A stretch of DNA of 64,000 nucleotides from Rhodospirillales bacterium (GCA_007694935.1 REES01000082.1:1-64000); one strand, 5' to 3'. Shown: positions 1 to 9,202, counted from the stretch's first letter. Notes: generated from the letters alone by a model not told the origin. Made by a program: numbers and translations.

Positions 1-75
1 TGGAGCGGGCGAAGGGATTCGAACCCTCGACTTCAACCTTGGCAAGGTTGCGCTCTACCCCTGAGCTACGCCCGC
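1..75 (-). tRNA. tRNA-Gly (anticodon GCC)
   Basis: Read on the minus strand this is a complete cloverleaf. The 7-bp acceptor stem GCGGGCG pairs with CGCCCGC, followed by discriminator U and an encoded CCA. The D arm starts GTAGCTCAG, the anticodon loop carries GCC between CCTT and AAGG, and the T arm is GAGGGTTCGAATCCC. GCC reads the glycine codons GGC and GGU. The gene begins at the window edge, so anything downstream of its 3' end is not visible. Confidence 0.97.
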
Positions 76-170
76 GCGGCACTGACGTCCGAAATGCGAA
101 GTTTAGGCGGTTGCGCCGGGTTTGCAAGCATCTCGTCACCCCGCCGCGCGGCGGCCGTTGCCGACCGGGC

Positions 171-968
171 TCAGGCCACCGAGGGCATGAATGCGGGGTG
201 GGCATGCAGCGCCGACTGGCCGCAGTCGGCGACCAGGCCGAAGCGGGCGAGCAGTCGGCGGCCGAGTTCCACCTGCCATGGCTCCGCCACCGGCGAAAAG
301 CGGACCGCCTGCACCAGGGTGCCCAGGGTCACCGGCACCCTCACCACCGGCCCGAGGCCGTTGGCGCTTCCGGCAGCGGGCGCGATGATGGCGCGAATCT
401 CCCGCTCCTCGCCGAACGCCCGGTGTTTCACCATCGCCTGTGCAATGGGGGACCAAGCCGCTTGCGCGCCCTCGGCATACTGGACCTGGCCGATCGACAC
501 CGTATGCCCGGCGTCGTCGCGGAGCGCATCGCGCAGCGCCCCGACCGTCGAGCACACCGCCACCGGCTTGCCGGCCGGGTGGTAAAGTCGCCAGAGACCT
601 GCCCGCTCTTCCTCGACCTGATGCCAGCAGCTCACCCAGCAGGTCTCCGCCAAAGGCATCCGTTTCAGCAGGGCGATCGCCTGCTTCTGTTCCATCTCGT
701 GGGCCTGTTGAACCCGCCACTGGTCCAGCTTGTTCCGGATCTCCGGCGGCGCGCCGCCGGCCGCGCGGAACACCTGCTCCGGCAGCACCGACTTGACATA
801 GTCCATCGCCGTGGCCTGGCCCTCGAACGGGTCGTCGAGGCTGTCCAGCCGGCTGAACGCGAGCGCCGCGGAGTCGAGCAGATCGACGAGGCCGGCGACC
901 GACATGAACCGCCAGATCGCTGCCGTCTCATCGGCCGGAAACGGGATGTCCGGATGTTGCTGCCACAT
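171..968 (-). CDS. DUF2971-like protein of unknown function
   Basis: This 265-residue protein has the layout I associate with the DUF2971 family. An N-terminal IWRFMSVAGLVDLL stretch is followed by DDPFEG near residue 46, then SCWHQ with WRLY around residues 107-121, and FGEEREIRAII in the last third. The family has no agreed biochemical role; members occur both as chromosomal orphans and near phage or defence genes. There is no signal peptide or membrane segment, so it is probably cytoplasmic. I chose the ATG at 968 because GGGAGG lies about ten bases upstream and the family similarity starts here; longer frames to 1157 add an unconvincing arginine/proline-rich leader. It is divergent from mepA across 291 bases and has no operon partner. 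Confidence 0.72.
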   Translation of the reverse strand: MWQQHPDIPFPADETAAIWRFMSVAGLVDLLDSAALAFSRLDSLDDPFEGQATAMDYVKSVLPEQVFRAAGGAPPEIRNKLDQWRVQQAHEMEQKQAIALLKRMPLAETCWVSCWHQVEEERAGLWRLYHPAGKPVAVCSTVGALRDALRDDAGHTVSIGQVQYAEGAQAAWSPIAQAMVKHRAFGEEREIRAIIAPAAGSANGLGPVVRVPVTLGTLVQAVRFSPVAEPWQVELGRRLLARFGLVADCGQSALHAHPAFMPSVA

Positions 969-1259
969 TGGCGGCTGCCTCCCTTGCACGCTGGTTCTGA
1001 TTGGACCGGCTGCCGGTTCTCCGGCAGTCCCCGGACCCGGCGGTGAACGCCCGTGGACGAGCCTTCGCCGGCCGGGATACACTTTCCGCCGCCGGACCAA
1101 CGGCCCGACTGGCGGAACTGTCATGCTAACGAAACACCACCTTGCGTGTGCACTCAAGCGATCTCTTACCGCGGCCGAATCATGCGGCGGCGACGCGGGT
1201 ATCCCCCTGGCGAAGAAACTTCCCGGACGTCACGGCAACCGGGATCCCGAAGGGAACCG

Positions 1260-2129
1260 ATGATGGCTGAAGGCAAGGTTCGAAGCGTTTTTGTCTTGGT
1301 GATGATGGTCATCTCGGCCGGGCTGGCCGGGCATGCCGCGGCCGGACCGGTGGACTGGGGCGGGGTTGCCGGTCCCACCCAGGGGAGCCCCCGCGTGTTC
1401 GGAGGGCATGCCCTCGGCTGCCTCGAAGGCGCGGTCGCACTGCCGCTGGATGGCCCCGGCTACCACGCCATGCGCCCGTCGCGGGAACGCTATTACGGCC
1501 ACCCCCGCCTGGTCGCTTTCGTCGAGGACCTCGGCCGGTACGCCCAGGCCAACGCCATCGGCCCAATCCTGGTGGGTGATCTGGCACAGCCGCGGGGCGG
1601 TCCCATGCGCACCGGCCACGCCAGCCATCAGACCGGCCTCGACGTCGATATCTGGTTCCGCCCTGCCCCCGCCGGCGGGATCAGCGATGATGCCCGGGAG
1701 ACGCTTTCCGCCGTGTCCATGGTGGCGGCGAATGGCAGGACGGTCGACCATTCGGTCTGGGGCGAGGCGCAGCGGCGACTGCTCAAGGCCGCCGCGACAC
1801 AGCCGGAAGTCGATCGCATCTTCGTCAATGCGGCAATCAAGCAGGCTCTCTGCGACAGCGAAGGCGGCGATCGGGGCTGGCTCCGCACGATCCGTCCGTG
1901 GTGGGGTCATGACTCCCACTTCCACGTGCGTCTGACCTGCCCGGCGGACAGCGCCGGCTGCGTGCAGCAGGCACCGCTCCCCGCCGGCGACGGCTGCGAT
2001 GCCTCGCTCGCCTGGTGGTTCACCGACGAAGCGCGCCAAGCCCTGGAAGACGCCCGCAAGGCACCGAGACGGGTGATCGGCCTGTCCGATCTGCCGCCGC
2101 AATGCCGCGCGGTGTTCGAGGGGACTTGA
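1260..2129 (+). CDS. mepA: Penicillin-insensitive murein endopeptidase MepA
   Basis: MepA is a periplasmic LAS-type zinc peptidase that cleaves D-Ala-meso-diaminopimelate cross-links in peptidoglycan, helping wall growth and recycling. The 289-residue product starts with a signal peptide (hydrophobic VFVLVMMVISAGLAG, Ala-rich cleavage region near residue 28). The zinc-binding motifs are visible: GHASHQTGLDVD around residues 119-130 and WWGHDSHFHVRL around 214-225, matching the family's HxxxxxxD and HxH patterns. The start is one of two tandem ATG codons at 1260/1263 behind AAGGGAA; the first is used here. Its 3' end converges on the efflux permease gene with only 18 bases between stops. Confidence 0.9.
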   Translation: MMAEGKVRSVFVLVMMVISAGLAGHAAAGPVDWGGVAGPTQGSPRVFGGHALGCLEGAVALPLDGPGYHAMRPSRERYYGHPRLVAFVEDLGRYAQANAIGPILVGDLAQPRGGPMRTGHASHQTGLDVDIWFRPAPAGGISDDARETLSAVSMVAANGRTVDHSVWGEAQRRLLKAAATQPEVDRIFVNAAIKQALCDSEGGDRGWLRTIRPWWGHDSHFHVRLTCPADSAGCVQQAPLPAGDGCDASLAWWFTDEARQALEDARKAPRRVIGLSDLPPQCRAVFEGT

Positions 2130-2147
2130 GACCGGTCGGCCGGAAGC

Positions 2148-5100
2148 CTACTCGCCCGCCGCCGGACGCTGTCGCCGATCGAGCTGCAAGTCGGCAAGCC
2201 GCTCGGCGATCGCACCAGCCGGGCGGGTGAACCGCGCCATCAGATCGTAGAGCACCGGCACCACGAACAGCGTCAGGATGGTCGCGAAGCCAAGGCCGCC
2301 GATGATCACGGTGCCGATGGCGGCACGGCTCTCCGCCCCGGCACCCGCAGCCAGCACCAGCGGCAGGGCGCCGAACACGGTGGAGATCGCGGTCATCAGG
2401 ATCGGGCGGAACCGCAGCTCGGAGCCGCGAATGATGGCATCCCGGACGGACAGACCCTCGTCCCGGAGCTGGTTGGCGAATGACACCACCAGGATGCCGT
2501 TCTTGGCCATCAGGCCGATCAGCAGGATCATGCCGATCTGGCTGTAGATGTTGAGCGAGTTGCCGGTCAGCAGCAGCGCGCCCAGGCCACCGGTGACGGC
2601 AAGCGGCACCGCCAGCATGATCACCAGCGGGTGGATGAAGCTCTCGAACTGCGCCGCCAGCACCAGGAACACGATGACCAGCGCCAGCGCAAACGTGAGG
2701 TAGATGGCACCTGACGTCTCCTTGAACTCCAGCGACTGCCCCAGGTATGTGATCCGCGATTGCGGCGGCAGCTCCTCGGCGGCGATGCGGTCGAAATAGT
2801 TGAGAGCGCTGCCGAGATCGTAGCCCGGCGCCAGGGACGCGGTGATGGTGACCGACGGCAACCGGTCGACCCGGTTCAACCGGGGCGGAGCGCCCACCTC
2901 CTCCGTGGTGACAAGACTGGTCAGGGGGATCAGGGTGCCGCCGCCGCTGCGGATGAAGATGTTCTCCAGGTTGCTCGGGCTCACCCGGTCTTCCGGCCGC
3001 GCCTGCACCAGCACATCGTACTCCCGGCCGCGGTCGATGTAGGTCCCGACCGCACGCGACGCGACCATGGTCTGCAGGGTCCGGGCGATCTGTTCCACCC
3101 CGATGCCAAGGTCGGCCGCCCGTTCCCGGTCGATCCGTACCAGCAGTTGCGGGCGGGTTTCCTGGTAGTCCGAGTCGACGTTGACGAGGCCCGGGTTCTC
3201 GCTGGCCCGCTCGAGGATGCGGTCGCGGTAGTCGCGGACGCTCGCGTAGTCCGGCCCGCCGATGACGAACTGCACCGGCTGGCGGAAGGCGCTTTGGCCG
3301 AGCCCCGGCGGATTGATGGCGAAGGCACGGACCCCCGGGATTTGCTGAAGGCCGGGAAACACTTCATCGACGATATCCTGCTGCCGGCGGTCGCGTTCGC
3401 TCCAATCCTTGAGCCGGACGATGGTGAAGCCGCGGTTGCCGATGCCACCCCAGCCGACGATGGAGAAAATCCGTTCGACCTCGCCGGTCTCGTCACGGTA
3501 CGGCCGCAGCACCGCCTCGACCGCCTCGACGCTGCGGAAGGTATGCTGCGGCGTGGTGCCCTCGGGCGCCCGACTCGGCACGATGAAAACGCCGCGGTCT
3601 TCCGTCGGCGCCAGTTCCTGGGGCAGCATCTGGAACAGCTGGAAGGACGCCCCGGCGGTGATCAGCGCGCCGGTGAGGACCAGCACCGGCGCCTTGAGTG
3701 CCTTCTCCAACAGCCAGCGGTAGCCGGCGGACAGCTGATCGAACCACCGCTCGGTCACGTTCAGCAGACGACCGCCGGAACTGCGCGGCTTCAGCCACTT
3801 GGAGCACAGCATCGGCGCCAGCGTCAGTGCCACCACGCTGGAGAAGGCGACGGCGGCGGCCAGCACGAAGCCGAACTCGGTGAACAGCCGGCCGACGTTC
3901 CCTTGCATGAACGAGATCGGCACGAACACCGCGATCAGTGCCAAAGTGGTGGCGACGATCGCGAAGGCGACCTGGCGCGCCCCGTTGAAGGCGGCCAGAA
4001 GCGGCGGCTCCCGCTCCTCGATCCGGCGCTGAACGTTCTCCACCATCACGATGGCATCGTCGACCACCAAGCCCACCGCCAGGATCAGTGCCAGCAATGT
4101 CAATACGTTGATGGAGAAGCCCATCGCCGCCATCACGGTGAATGCCCCGATCACCGACACGGGGATGGTGACGGCCGGAACCAGGGTCGCACGCACGGTG
4201 CGCAGGAAGACGAAAATCACCAGGATGACCAAGCCGACGGCGATGGCCAGCGCCCGCACCACCTCCTTGACCGCCTCGCGGACAAACACCGCCTCGTCAT
4301 AGTTGACCGCGATCTGCAGTCCCTCGGGGAGCGTTTCGGAAATCTGCTCCACCTCGGCGCGGACCAGGTCGGACACGGCGATGATGTTGGCCTGGGACTG
4401 GCGGATGACGCCGAGGCCGATGGCCTCGCGACCGTCGGCCCGGAAGATCGAACGCTCGTCCTCAACCCCCCGTTCCACCGTGGCGATGTCGCCGATCAAC
4501 ACCTTGTAGACACCGTCGCGACGGATCAGCAGGCGCTGGAACTCCTCCGGCTCCCGGAGCCGGCTGTCGGTGCGCACGGTGAATTCCCGGGTCAGGCTTT
4601 CCAGCCGACCCGCGGGCAGTTCCACGTTGCCCCGCCGGAGCGCCGTCTCCACGTCCTCGGCGGTGACGTTGCGCGCCGCCATGGCCTGCCGGTCCAGCCA
4701 GATGCGCATGGCAAAGCGGCGCTCGCCGCCGATGCGGATGCGCGCGACCCCTTCCAGCACCGACAACCGGTCGATCAGGAAGCGTTCGGCGAAGTCGGTC
4801 ATCTCCTGAGGCGACGATCGGTCGCTGGTCAGCGCCAGCCACATCATCGGCCGGGCATCGGCATCGGCCTTGCGTACGATCGGGGCATCCGCCTCATCGG
4901 GAAGGCGGCCCTGGATCCTGCCGATGGCGTCCCGCACATCGTTGGCGGCGGCGTCCACGTCCCGACTGAGAATGAACTCCACCGTGGTCTCGCCGCGCCC
5001 GTCACGGCTTTCCGACGTCATGTAGCGCACGCCGTCGACAGCGCTGATGGCGCTCTCGATCACCTCGGTGACCTCGGTGTCGACGATCTCCGGGGCAGCG

Positions 5101-5258
5101 CCGGTGTAGGTGGTCGTGACCGAAACCACTGGCGGGTCGATGTTGGGGTATTCCCGGACCGCGAGGCCCAGAAGTGAGCTGATGCCCAGCACCAGGATGA
5201 GCAGGCTCAGCACGGTCGCCAGCACCGGTCGCTTGATCGAGATGTCGGAGAGGATCAT
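2148..5258 (-). CDS. RND efflux permease (HAE1/AcrB type)
   Basis: This is the inner-membrane proton-driven pump subunit of a tripartite drug or toxic-compound efflux system. The 1036-residue length is right for the family. TM1 begins at residue 9 (IKRPVLATVLSLLILVLG), large periplasmic porter loops follow, and the TM4 region carries GLVVDDAIVMVEN near residue 400 with the paired Asp residues of the proton relay. The second half repeats the fold, with its own cluster of five TM segments before a C-terminal tail. It lies 39 bases downstream of its adaptor gene in one transcription unit. No TolC-type outer-membrane channel gene is nearby, so a shared one is presumably used. The substrate cannot be predicted from the sequence. 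Confidence 0.93.
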   Translation of the reverse strand: MILSDISIKRPVLATVLSLLILVLGISSLLGLAVREYPNIDPPVVSVTTTYTGAAPEIVDTEVTEVIESAISAVDGVRYMTSESRDGRGETTVEFILSRDVDAAANDVRDAIGRIQGRLPDEADAPIVRKADADARPMMWLALTSDRSSPQEMTDFAERFLIDRLSVLEGVARIRIGGERRFAMRIWLDRQAMAARNVTAEDVETALRRGNVELPAGRLESLTREFTVRTDSRLREPEEFQRLLIRRDGVYKVLIGDIATVERGVEDERSIFRADGREAIGLGVIRQSQANIIAVSDLVRAEVEQISETLPEGLQIAVNYDEAVFVREAVKEVVRALAIAVGLVILVIFVFLRTVRATLVPAVTIPVSVIGAFTVMAAMGFSINVLTLLALILAVGLVVDDAIVMVENVQRRIEEREPPLLAAFNGARQVAFAIVATTLALIAVFVPISFMQGNVGRLFTEFGFVLAAAVAFSSVVALTLAPMLCSKWLKPRSSGGRLLNVTERWFDQLSAGYRWLLEKALKAPVLVLTGALITAGASFQLFQMLPQELAPTEDRGVFIVPSRAPEGTTPQHTFRSVEAVEAVLRPYRDETGEVERIFSIVGWGGIGNRGFTIVRLKDWSERDRRQQDIVDEVFPGLQQIPGVRAFAINPPGLGQSAFRQPVQFVIGGPDYASVRDYRDRILERASENPGLVNVDSDYQETRPQLLVRIDRERAADLGIGVEQIARTLQTMVASRAVGTYIDRGREYDVLVQARPEDRVSPSNLENIFIRSGGGTLIPLTSLVTTEEVGAPPRLNRVDRLPSVTITASLAPGYDLGSALNYFDRIAAEELPPQSRITYLGQSLEFKETSGAIYLTFALALVIVFLVLAAQFESFIHPLVIMLAVPLAVTGGLGALLLTGNSLNIYSQIGMILLIGLMAKNGILVVSFANQLRDEGLSVRDAIIRGSELRFRPILMTAISTVFGALPLVLAAGAGAESRAAIGTVIIGGLGFATILTLFVVPVLYDLMARFTRPAGAIAERLADLQLDRRQRPAAGE

Positions 5259-5297
5259 CGGTCGCGTCCCGACCCCTGCTGCATCAGCAACGGAACC

Positions 5298-6416
5298 CTA
5301 GCTCGCGCCCGGGCCGGAGGCGGAGCCCTGAGGTGCATCACTGCGATCGGCCGTGAGCGTCCGTACCGGGCCGCCGTCGCGAACCCGGTCGACCCCTTCG
5401 GTGACGATGCGCTGGCCGGCCGAAACCCCTGTCCGCACCTCCACCTCGCCGGCTCGCCGCAGGCCCAAAACCACCTCTCGGCGGTGGGCATGGCCGTCCT
5501 CGACCACGAACACGAAATGGCGCTCTCCTTGGGAGACGACAGCTTCCTCGGCCAGGATGACGGCATCGCGCTCTTCAAGATCGACCCGAACGGCCATGAA
5601 CATGCCAGGACGCAAGCGGCCGTCGTCGTTGGGAAACTCGGCTTGTACCCGGACACTCCGGGTGGCGGGATCGATCCGGGAGTCGATACGGCTGATCGTG
5701 CCAATGAACTCGCGATCGGCGAACGCGGCCGTTTGCGCGGTCACCGGCAGGCCACCCACCAGCCGTCCGAAGAACCGTTCGGGAACCGAGAACTCGATGC
5801 GGATCACACCGATGTCGTCGAGCGTGGTGATCCGCTGGCCGGGGGAGACGAACGCACCGAGGCTGACGTCCCGCAGGCCGACGATACCATCGAACGGCGC
5901 CCGGATCTGGCGTTCGTACAATTCACTCTCGATCACCGCAACACGGGCGGTGGCGGCATCGAAAACGGCTCGCAGCTCGTCGACCCGCGCCTGCGAGATG
6001 TTCCGCGACCGCAGCAGCTGCCGAGCACGCTCGAGCTGCCTCTCGGCATCACCCCGTTGCGCCATCGCTTCGCGAAGCTCGGCCCGCTCCCGGGCGTCGC
6101 TCAACTCGATCAGGACGGTTCCGGCGGTGACCCCCGCGCCTTCCTGGAAGCCGATGGCGCCGACCCGGCCGGCCACCTCGGCCACCACCTCGACCGATTC
6201 CCGCGCCCGCGCCGTGCCCACCGCCTCGATCCGCTCGACCACCGTGTCGCTGCGCGCTTCCGCGACCATGACCGGCGCCGGCATGTTGCGACCGCCGCCG
6301 GCACCGCCAGCGGTGGCGTTCGGCGCGTCGTGACCGATGACCAGCCACAGCCCGACCGCTGCCGCCAGCAGCAGCAAGGCCCCGGTGATCTGCACAGCCA
6401 TCCCGCGTGATATCAT
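5298..6416 (-). CDS. RND efflux periplasmic adaptor subunit
   Basis: This membrane fusion protein bridges the RND permease to an outer-membrane channel. The 372-residue product has a single N-terminal membrane anchor (ITGALLLLAAAVGLWLVIG), then the lipoyl/hairpin part (VEAVGTARARESVEVVAEV around residues 60-80), a coiled coil rich in Arg and Glu (about 110-170), and beta-barrel segments including RAPFDGIVGLRDVSLG. No lipobox is seen, so it is anchored by the N-terminal helix. The ATG at 6416 has GGAG five bases upstream. It is the first gene of the efflux operon and is transcribed away from tetR. Confidence 0.92.
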   Translation of the reverse strand: MISRGMAVQITGALLLLAAAVGLWLVIGHDAPNATAGGAGGGRNMPAPVMVAEARSDTVVERIEAVGTARARESVEVVAEVAGRVGAIGFQEGAGVTAGTVLIELSDARERAELREAMAQRGDAERQLERARQLLRSRNISQARVDELRAVFDAATARVAVIESELYERQIRAPFDGIVGLRDVSLGAFVSPGQRITTLDDIGVIRIEFSVPERFFGRLVGGLPVTAQTAAFADREFIGTISRIDSRIDPATRSVRVQAEFPNDDGRLRPGMFMAVRVDLEERDAVILAEEAVVSQGERHFVFVVEDGHAHRREVVLGLRRAGEVEVRTGVSAGQRIVTEGVDRVRDGGPVRTLTADRSDAPQGSASGPGAS

Positions 6417-6510
6417 CCTGGCTCCGCTGCTGCTGATCGGGCGACCGTCACGCTCAGGGTACGGCGCCCAACGGGGATGCGATCAGCCGATCGGTCATGG
6501 CCGGATCGCG

Positions 6511-6539
6511 TTGACACTGCCGCTTTGCCTCCCTTATCT
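6511..6539 (+). promoter_or_regulatory. tetR promoter (-35/-10)
   Basis: TTGACA at 6511-6516 is followed by a 17-base spacer and TTATCT at 6534-6539. This is a near-consensus sigma-70 promoter pointing at tetR. The expected start point, about 6546, falls inside the palindrome at 6542-6556, as in many autoregulated TetR genes. Confidence 0.7.
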
Positions 6540-6541
6540 GA

Positions 6542-6556
6542 ACTATACGGTATAGT
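6542..6556. promoter_or_regulatory. Palindromic operator between efflux operon and tetR
   Basis: ACTATAC-G-GTATAGT is a perfect inverted repeat with 7-base arms and a one-base centre. It covers the predicted tetR start point and the -10 box of the divergent efflux promoter, so one bound repressor dimer could close both promoters. Its position and symmetry are direct observations; recognition by the adjacent TetR protein is inference. Confidence 0.72.
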
Positions 6557-6577
6557 GTTCCTGCAGGGGGACTTCAA
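6549..6577 (-). promoter_or_regulatory. Divergent efflux operon promoter (-35/-10)
   Basis: On the minus strand, TTGAAG (plus positions 6572-6577) is followed by a 17-base spacer and TATACC (6549-6554). Each hexamer matches four of six consensus bases. The -10 lies within the palindrome at 6542-6556, and the adaptor start codon is about 130 bases downstream. Confidence 0.5.
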
Positions 6578-6647
6578 GGCACGGCCCGGTGGCCGAGGTC
6601 GCGTTGGGCGCAGGTGTTCGGAGGTTGCCATCTCCAAAGCAGAGCTG

Positions 6648-7301
6648 GTGAAGGCGGGCGGATCGGATGTGCCGGCCGGTCGGGACCGCGGCAAGCGCCG
6701 CCGTATCGTCGAGGCGGCGACCGCCGTGTTCCTCGAGGTCGGCTTCGGCGATGCCAGCATGGACCGGATCGCCCAGGTGGCCGGCGTATCAAAGGTCACC
6801 ATCTACAATCACTTCGGCAGCAAGGACGTGTTGTTCGCGGCGATCATCACCGATCTCTGCGACCGACTGCTGGAACCGCTGACCGGGCTGCGGATGGAAG
6901 GCGGCTCCCCAGAACGCGTGCTGACCGACATGGCCCGGCGGGTGCTGGAGATGTGCCGCGACGACGCCATCATCTCTCTCTATCGCATCGTGGTTGCCGA
7001 GAGCCCCCGTTTCCCGGAACTGGGGGCGATGTTCTATCGGCTGGGGCCGGCACGGGCGGTGGCCAATCTGGCCGGCTGGCTCGCCGATCAGGACCGCGCC
7101 GGAATTCTTCGGATCGAAGACGCGGAAGCCGCCGCCGAGCAATTCCTGGGAATGGCACGGGCCCATTTCGACCTGCGCCGGCTGCTCGGCATCGCGGCCC
7201 CGGACGAGGATGCGGTTGCGGAAGCGCACGTCCACTCGGTCGTGGCCTCCTTCCTGCGCGCCCACGCCACACCGGCCGGGGCAGCGGCAGCCTCGCCCTG
7301 A
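6648..7301 (+). CDS. TetR/AcrR-family transcriptional regulator
   Basis: This protein is probably the local repressor of the divergent efflux operon. The N-terminal helix-turn-helix reads RRRIVEAATAVFLEVGFGDA followed by MDRIAQVAGVSKVTIYNHFGSK, a textbook TetR DNA-binding domain; the rest is a helical ligand/dimer domain. The start is uncertain. The reading frame is open from an ATG at 6477, but that codon precedes the predicted promoter and operator and would not be transcribed. I chose GTG at 6648 (217 residues, a normal family length). A second GTG at 6669 and a near-leaderless GTG at 6555 are alternatives, and no good ribosome site separates them. Confidence 0.85.
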   Translation: MKAGGSDVPAGRDRGKRRRIVEAATAVFLEVGFGDASMDRIAQVAGVSKVTIYNHFGSKDVLFAAIITDLCDRLLEPLTGLRMEGGSPERVLTDMARRVLEMCRDDAIISLYRIVVAESPRFPELGAMFYRLGPARAVANLAGWLADQDRAGILRIEDAEAAAEQFLGMARAHFDLRRLLGIAAPDEDAVAEAHVHSVVASFLRAHATPAGAAAASP

Positions 7302-7426
7302 CGCCTCGAAACAATCGAAATATTGAACAGCGCAGGGCGACATCGGCCGGAAACGCCGAGGCGATATCCTTGCCATCGTACGGTCCGCACGAAAGCGCTC
7401 CGGACGGGACCCAAGGAGGCATGACG

Positions 7427-7825
7427 ATGCGCGTGGCAGAGGTGATGCAGACCCGTTTCCCGATGATCGCTCCCGATGCAACGGTCAGTGAGGCCGCCAC
7501 CCGCCTGGCCGCGGCGGCGGTGTCGTGGCTGCCCGTGGTGGCGGACGGGCATGTCCTCGGCGCGGTCACCGATCGGGACCTGATCGTCGGCTGTGTCGCG
7601 GCCCGCCGGCGGCCGACCCGCACGCCGGTGGCCGAGATCATGTCATCGGTGCCGGGGATGGTGTCCTCGGATGGCGAGATCGCCGACGCAGCGGCGCTGA
7701 TGACGGCGCGGAGCACCGATTGGCTGGCGGTGTTGGACGGTGCGGGGATGCTGGCCGGCATGGTCGGCGCGACCGAGATCACCCTGGCCGGCCAGGGTTG
7801 GCAACCGAAGGAGCTTGCTGCGTAG
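7427..7825 (+). CDS. CBS-domain pair protein
   Basis: This is a 132-residue stand-alone protein made of two CBS motifs, the nucleotide-sensing pair found in many regulators. The first spans about residues 1-60 (VAEVMQTRFPMIAPDATVSE, then GAVTDRDLIVGCVA), the second about 68-128 (VAEIMSSVPGMVSSD, then LAGMVGATEITLAG). AAGGAGG is one base before an ATG at 7421 and seven bases before the ATG at 7427, so the latter is the better start. There is no catalytic domain. It would act by binding an adenosine nucleotide and contacting a partner that cannot be named from context. It stands alone between tetR and the convergent xthA. Confidence 0.82.
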   Translation: MRVAEVMQTRFPMIAPDATVSEAATRLAAAAVSWLPVVADGHVLGAVTDRDLIVGCVAARRRPTRTPVAEIMSSVPGMVSSDGEIADAAALMTARSTDWLAVLDGAGMLAGMVGATEITLAGQGWQPKELAA

Positions 7826-7852
7826 GGGCTGGTTGACACGTGCGGCCGCGGC

Positions 7853-8638
7853 TCAGCGGGAGGGGCCGGGCCGCAGCGTGCACCACACCGGGGTATGATC
7901 CGACGGCTTGTCCCACCCCCGCGGCGTGCGGTCGACGCCGGCATCCTCCAGCCGGTCGGCGGCTTGCGGTGACAGCAGCAAGTGGTCGATGCGAAGGCCG
8001 TGGTCGGCGGCAAAGGCGCGCCCCTGGTAATCCCAGTAGGTATAGCCGGGGGCATCGCCGTGGATGGCCCGAAGCGCATCGGTCAGACCGAGATGCAGGA
8101 TGCGGCGAAAGCCGGCCCGGCTTTCCGGTTGGGCCAGGGCATCATCCCGGAAGGCATCCGGATCCCAGACATCGCGATCATCGGGGATGACATTGTAGTC
8201 GCCCCCGAGAATGAACGCGTCCTCGCTCTCCAGCAGCGCCTCCGCGTGCCGGCGCAGACGGTCCAGCCAGGCAAGCTTGTAGCTGAACTTGTCGGAACCG
8301 ACCGGGTTGCCGTTGGGCAGATAGAGCGAGGCGACCCGGATGCCGTCGACGAACGCCTCCAGGTAGCGCGCCTGGTCGTCGTCGGGATGACCCGGCAGCG
8401 CGGTCCGCAGCACCTCGATGGGACGCTTCGCCAGGACGGCGACGCCGTTGTAGCCCCGCTGGCCGACGGTGGCGATGTTGAACCCCAGTTCCTCGATGGC
8501 TTCGGCCGGGAACGCCGCGTCCTGCACCTTGATTTCCTGAAGCAGGACGACATCCGGCGCCGCCTCCTTCAGCCAGCGGGTGAGCGCAGGCAGCCGGACC
8601 TTGATGGAGTTGACGTTCCAGGTGGCAATCTTGGTCAT
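7853..8638 (-). CDS. xthA: Exodeoxyribonuclease III (AP endonuclease)
   Basis: This enzyme cuts DNA at abasic sites and removes 3' blocks during base excision repair. The 261-residue protein has the exonuclease-endonuclease-phosphatase fold: TWNVNSIKVRLP near residue 5, the metal-binding Glu in LLQEIKV near residue 35, GGDYNVIPDDRDVW near 150, RIDHLLLS, and a final SDHTPVW with the catalytic Asp-His. The length matches XthA. It is transcribed in the same direction as nothing immediately upstream except erpA, 68 bases away. Confidence 0.95.
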   Translation of the reverse strand: MTKIATWNVNSIKVRLPALTRWLKEAAPDVVLLQEIKVQDAAFPAEAIEELGFNIATVGQRGYNGVAVLAKRPIEVLRTALPGHPDDDQARYLEAFVDGIRVASLYLPNGNPVGSDKFSYKLAWLDRLRRHAEALLESEDAFILGGDYNVIPDDRDVWDPDAFRDDALAQPESRAGFRRILHLGLTDALRAIHGDAPGYTYWDYQGRAFAADHGLRIDHLLLSPQAADRLEDAGVDRTPRGWDKPSDHTPVWCTLRPGPSR

Positions 8639-8706
8639 GCAGGCTGGTCGCGGCCCGGCGGTCGGACGGGCAAGGGGTGAACCGAGCGCAGTTGCGGGCG
8701 GAGGCC

Positions 8707-9072
8707 TCAGACCGAGAACGAGGTACCGCAGCCACAGGTCGAGGCCGCATTGGGGTTGCGCACGGCGAAATAGGATCCCATCAGGTCTTCGACGAAATCA
8801 ATCTCGGCACCCGCGAGCAGGCCCAGGGACACGTCGTCGACCACCACCGTGACGCCACCGCGCTCGAACAGATGATCGTCGTCGTTGCGCTGGTCGTCCA
8901 GGGAGAAGCCGTACTGGAAGCCCGAGCACCCACCCCCGGACACGGTCACCCGGAGCATCAGGTCGTCATCACCGTCCTGGTCACGCAGCGTCGCGATCCG
9001 ACGGATGGCAGCGTCGCTGAGCCCGATCGCGGCATGCTCCTCGTGACTGATGGTTTCAATCCTGTCGACCAT
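8707..9072 (-). CDS. erpA: Iron-sulfur cluster insertion protein ErpA
   Basis: ErpA is an A-type carrier that delivers Fe-S clusters to apo-enzymes. The product has 121 residues with the three conserved cysteines: C49 in GGGCSGFQYGF and C113/C115 in the C-terminal CGCGTSF. I placed the start at the ATG at 9072, which has GGAGG eight bases upstream; an in-frame GTG at 9081 would overlap that ribosome site. It is divergent from dgt, an arrangement common in alphaproteobacteria, which supports ErpA over other IscA paralogues. Confidence 0.93.
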   Translation of the reverse strand: MVDRIETISHEEHAAIGLSDAAIRRIATLRDQDGDDDLMLRVTVSGGGCSGFQYGFSLDDQRNDDDHLFERGGVTVVVDDVSLGLLAGAEIDFVEDLMGSYFAVRNPNAASTCGCGTSFSV

Positions 9073-9202
9073 GATCCGCACCTCCGACTGCCGGCGTTGG
9101 AACCGTCACAAATCTAGCGACGCACAGCGCTCGGCGAAAGGGCCGGGACCGGTTCCCGGTGCTGCAGTTGCGCGGGCCGATGGCGACGGCTACGGTCCCG
9201 AC

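Noticed and set aside
2760-5177. An 805-codon open frame on the plus strand
   Set aside because: Shadow of the RND permease gene, which has its full set of family motifs on the minus strand.
6477-6647. N-terminal extension of TetR from the ATG at 6477
   Set aside because: That codon is upstream of the predicted promoter and operator, and the extension has no TetR-like sequence.
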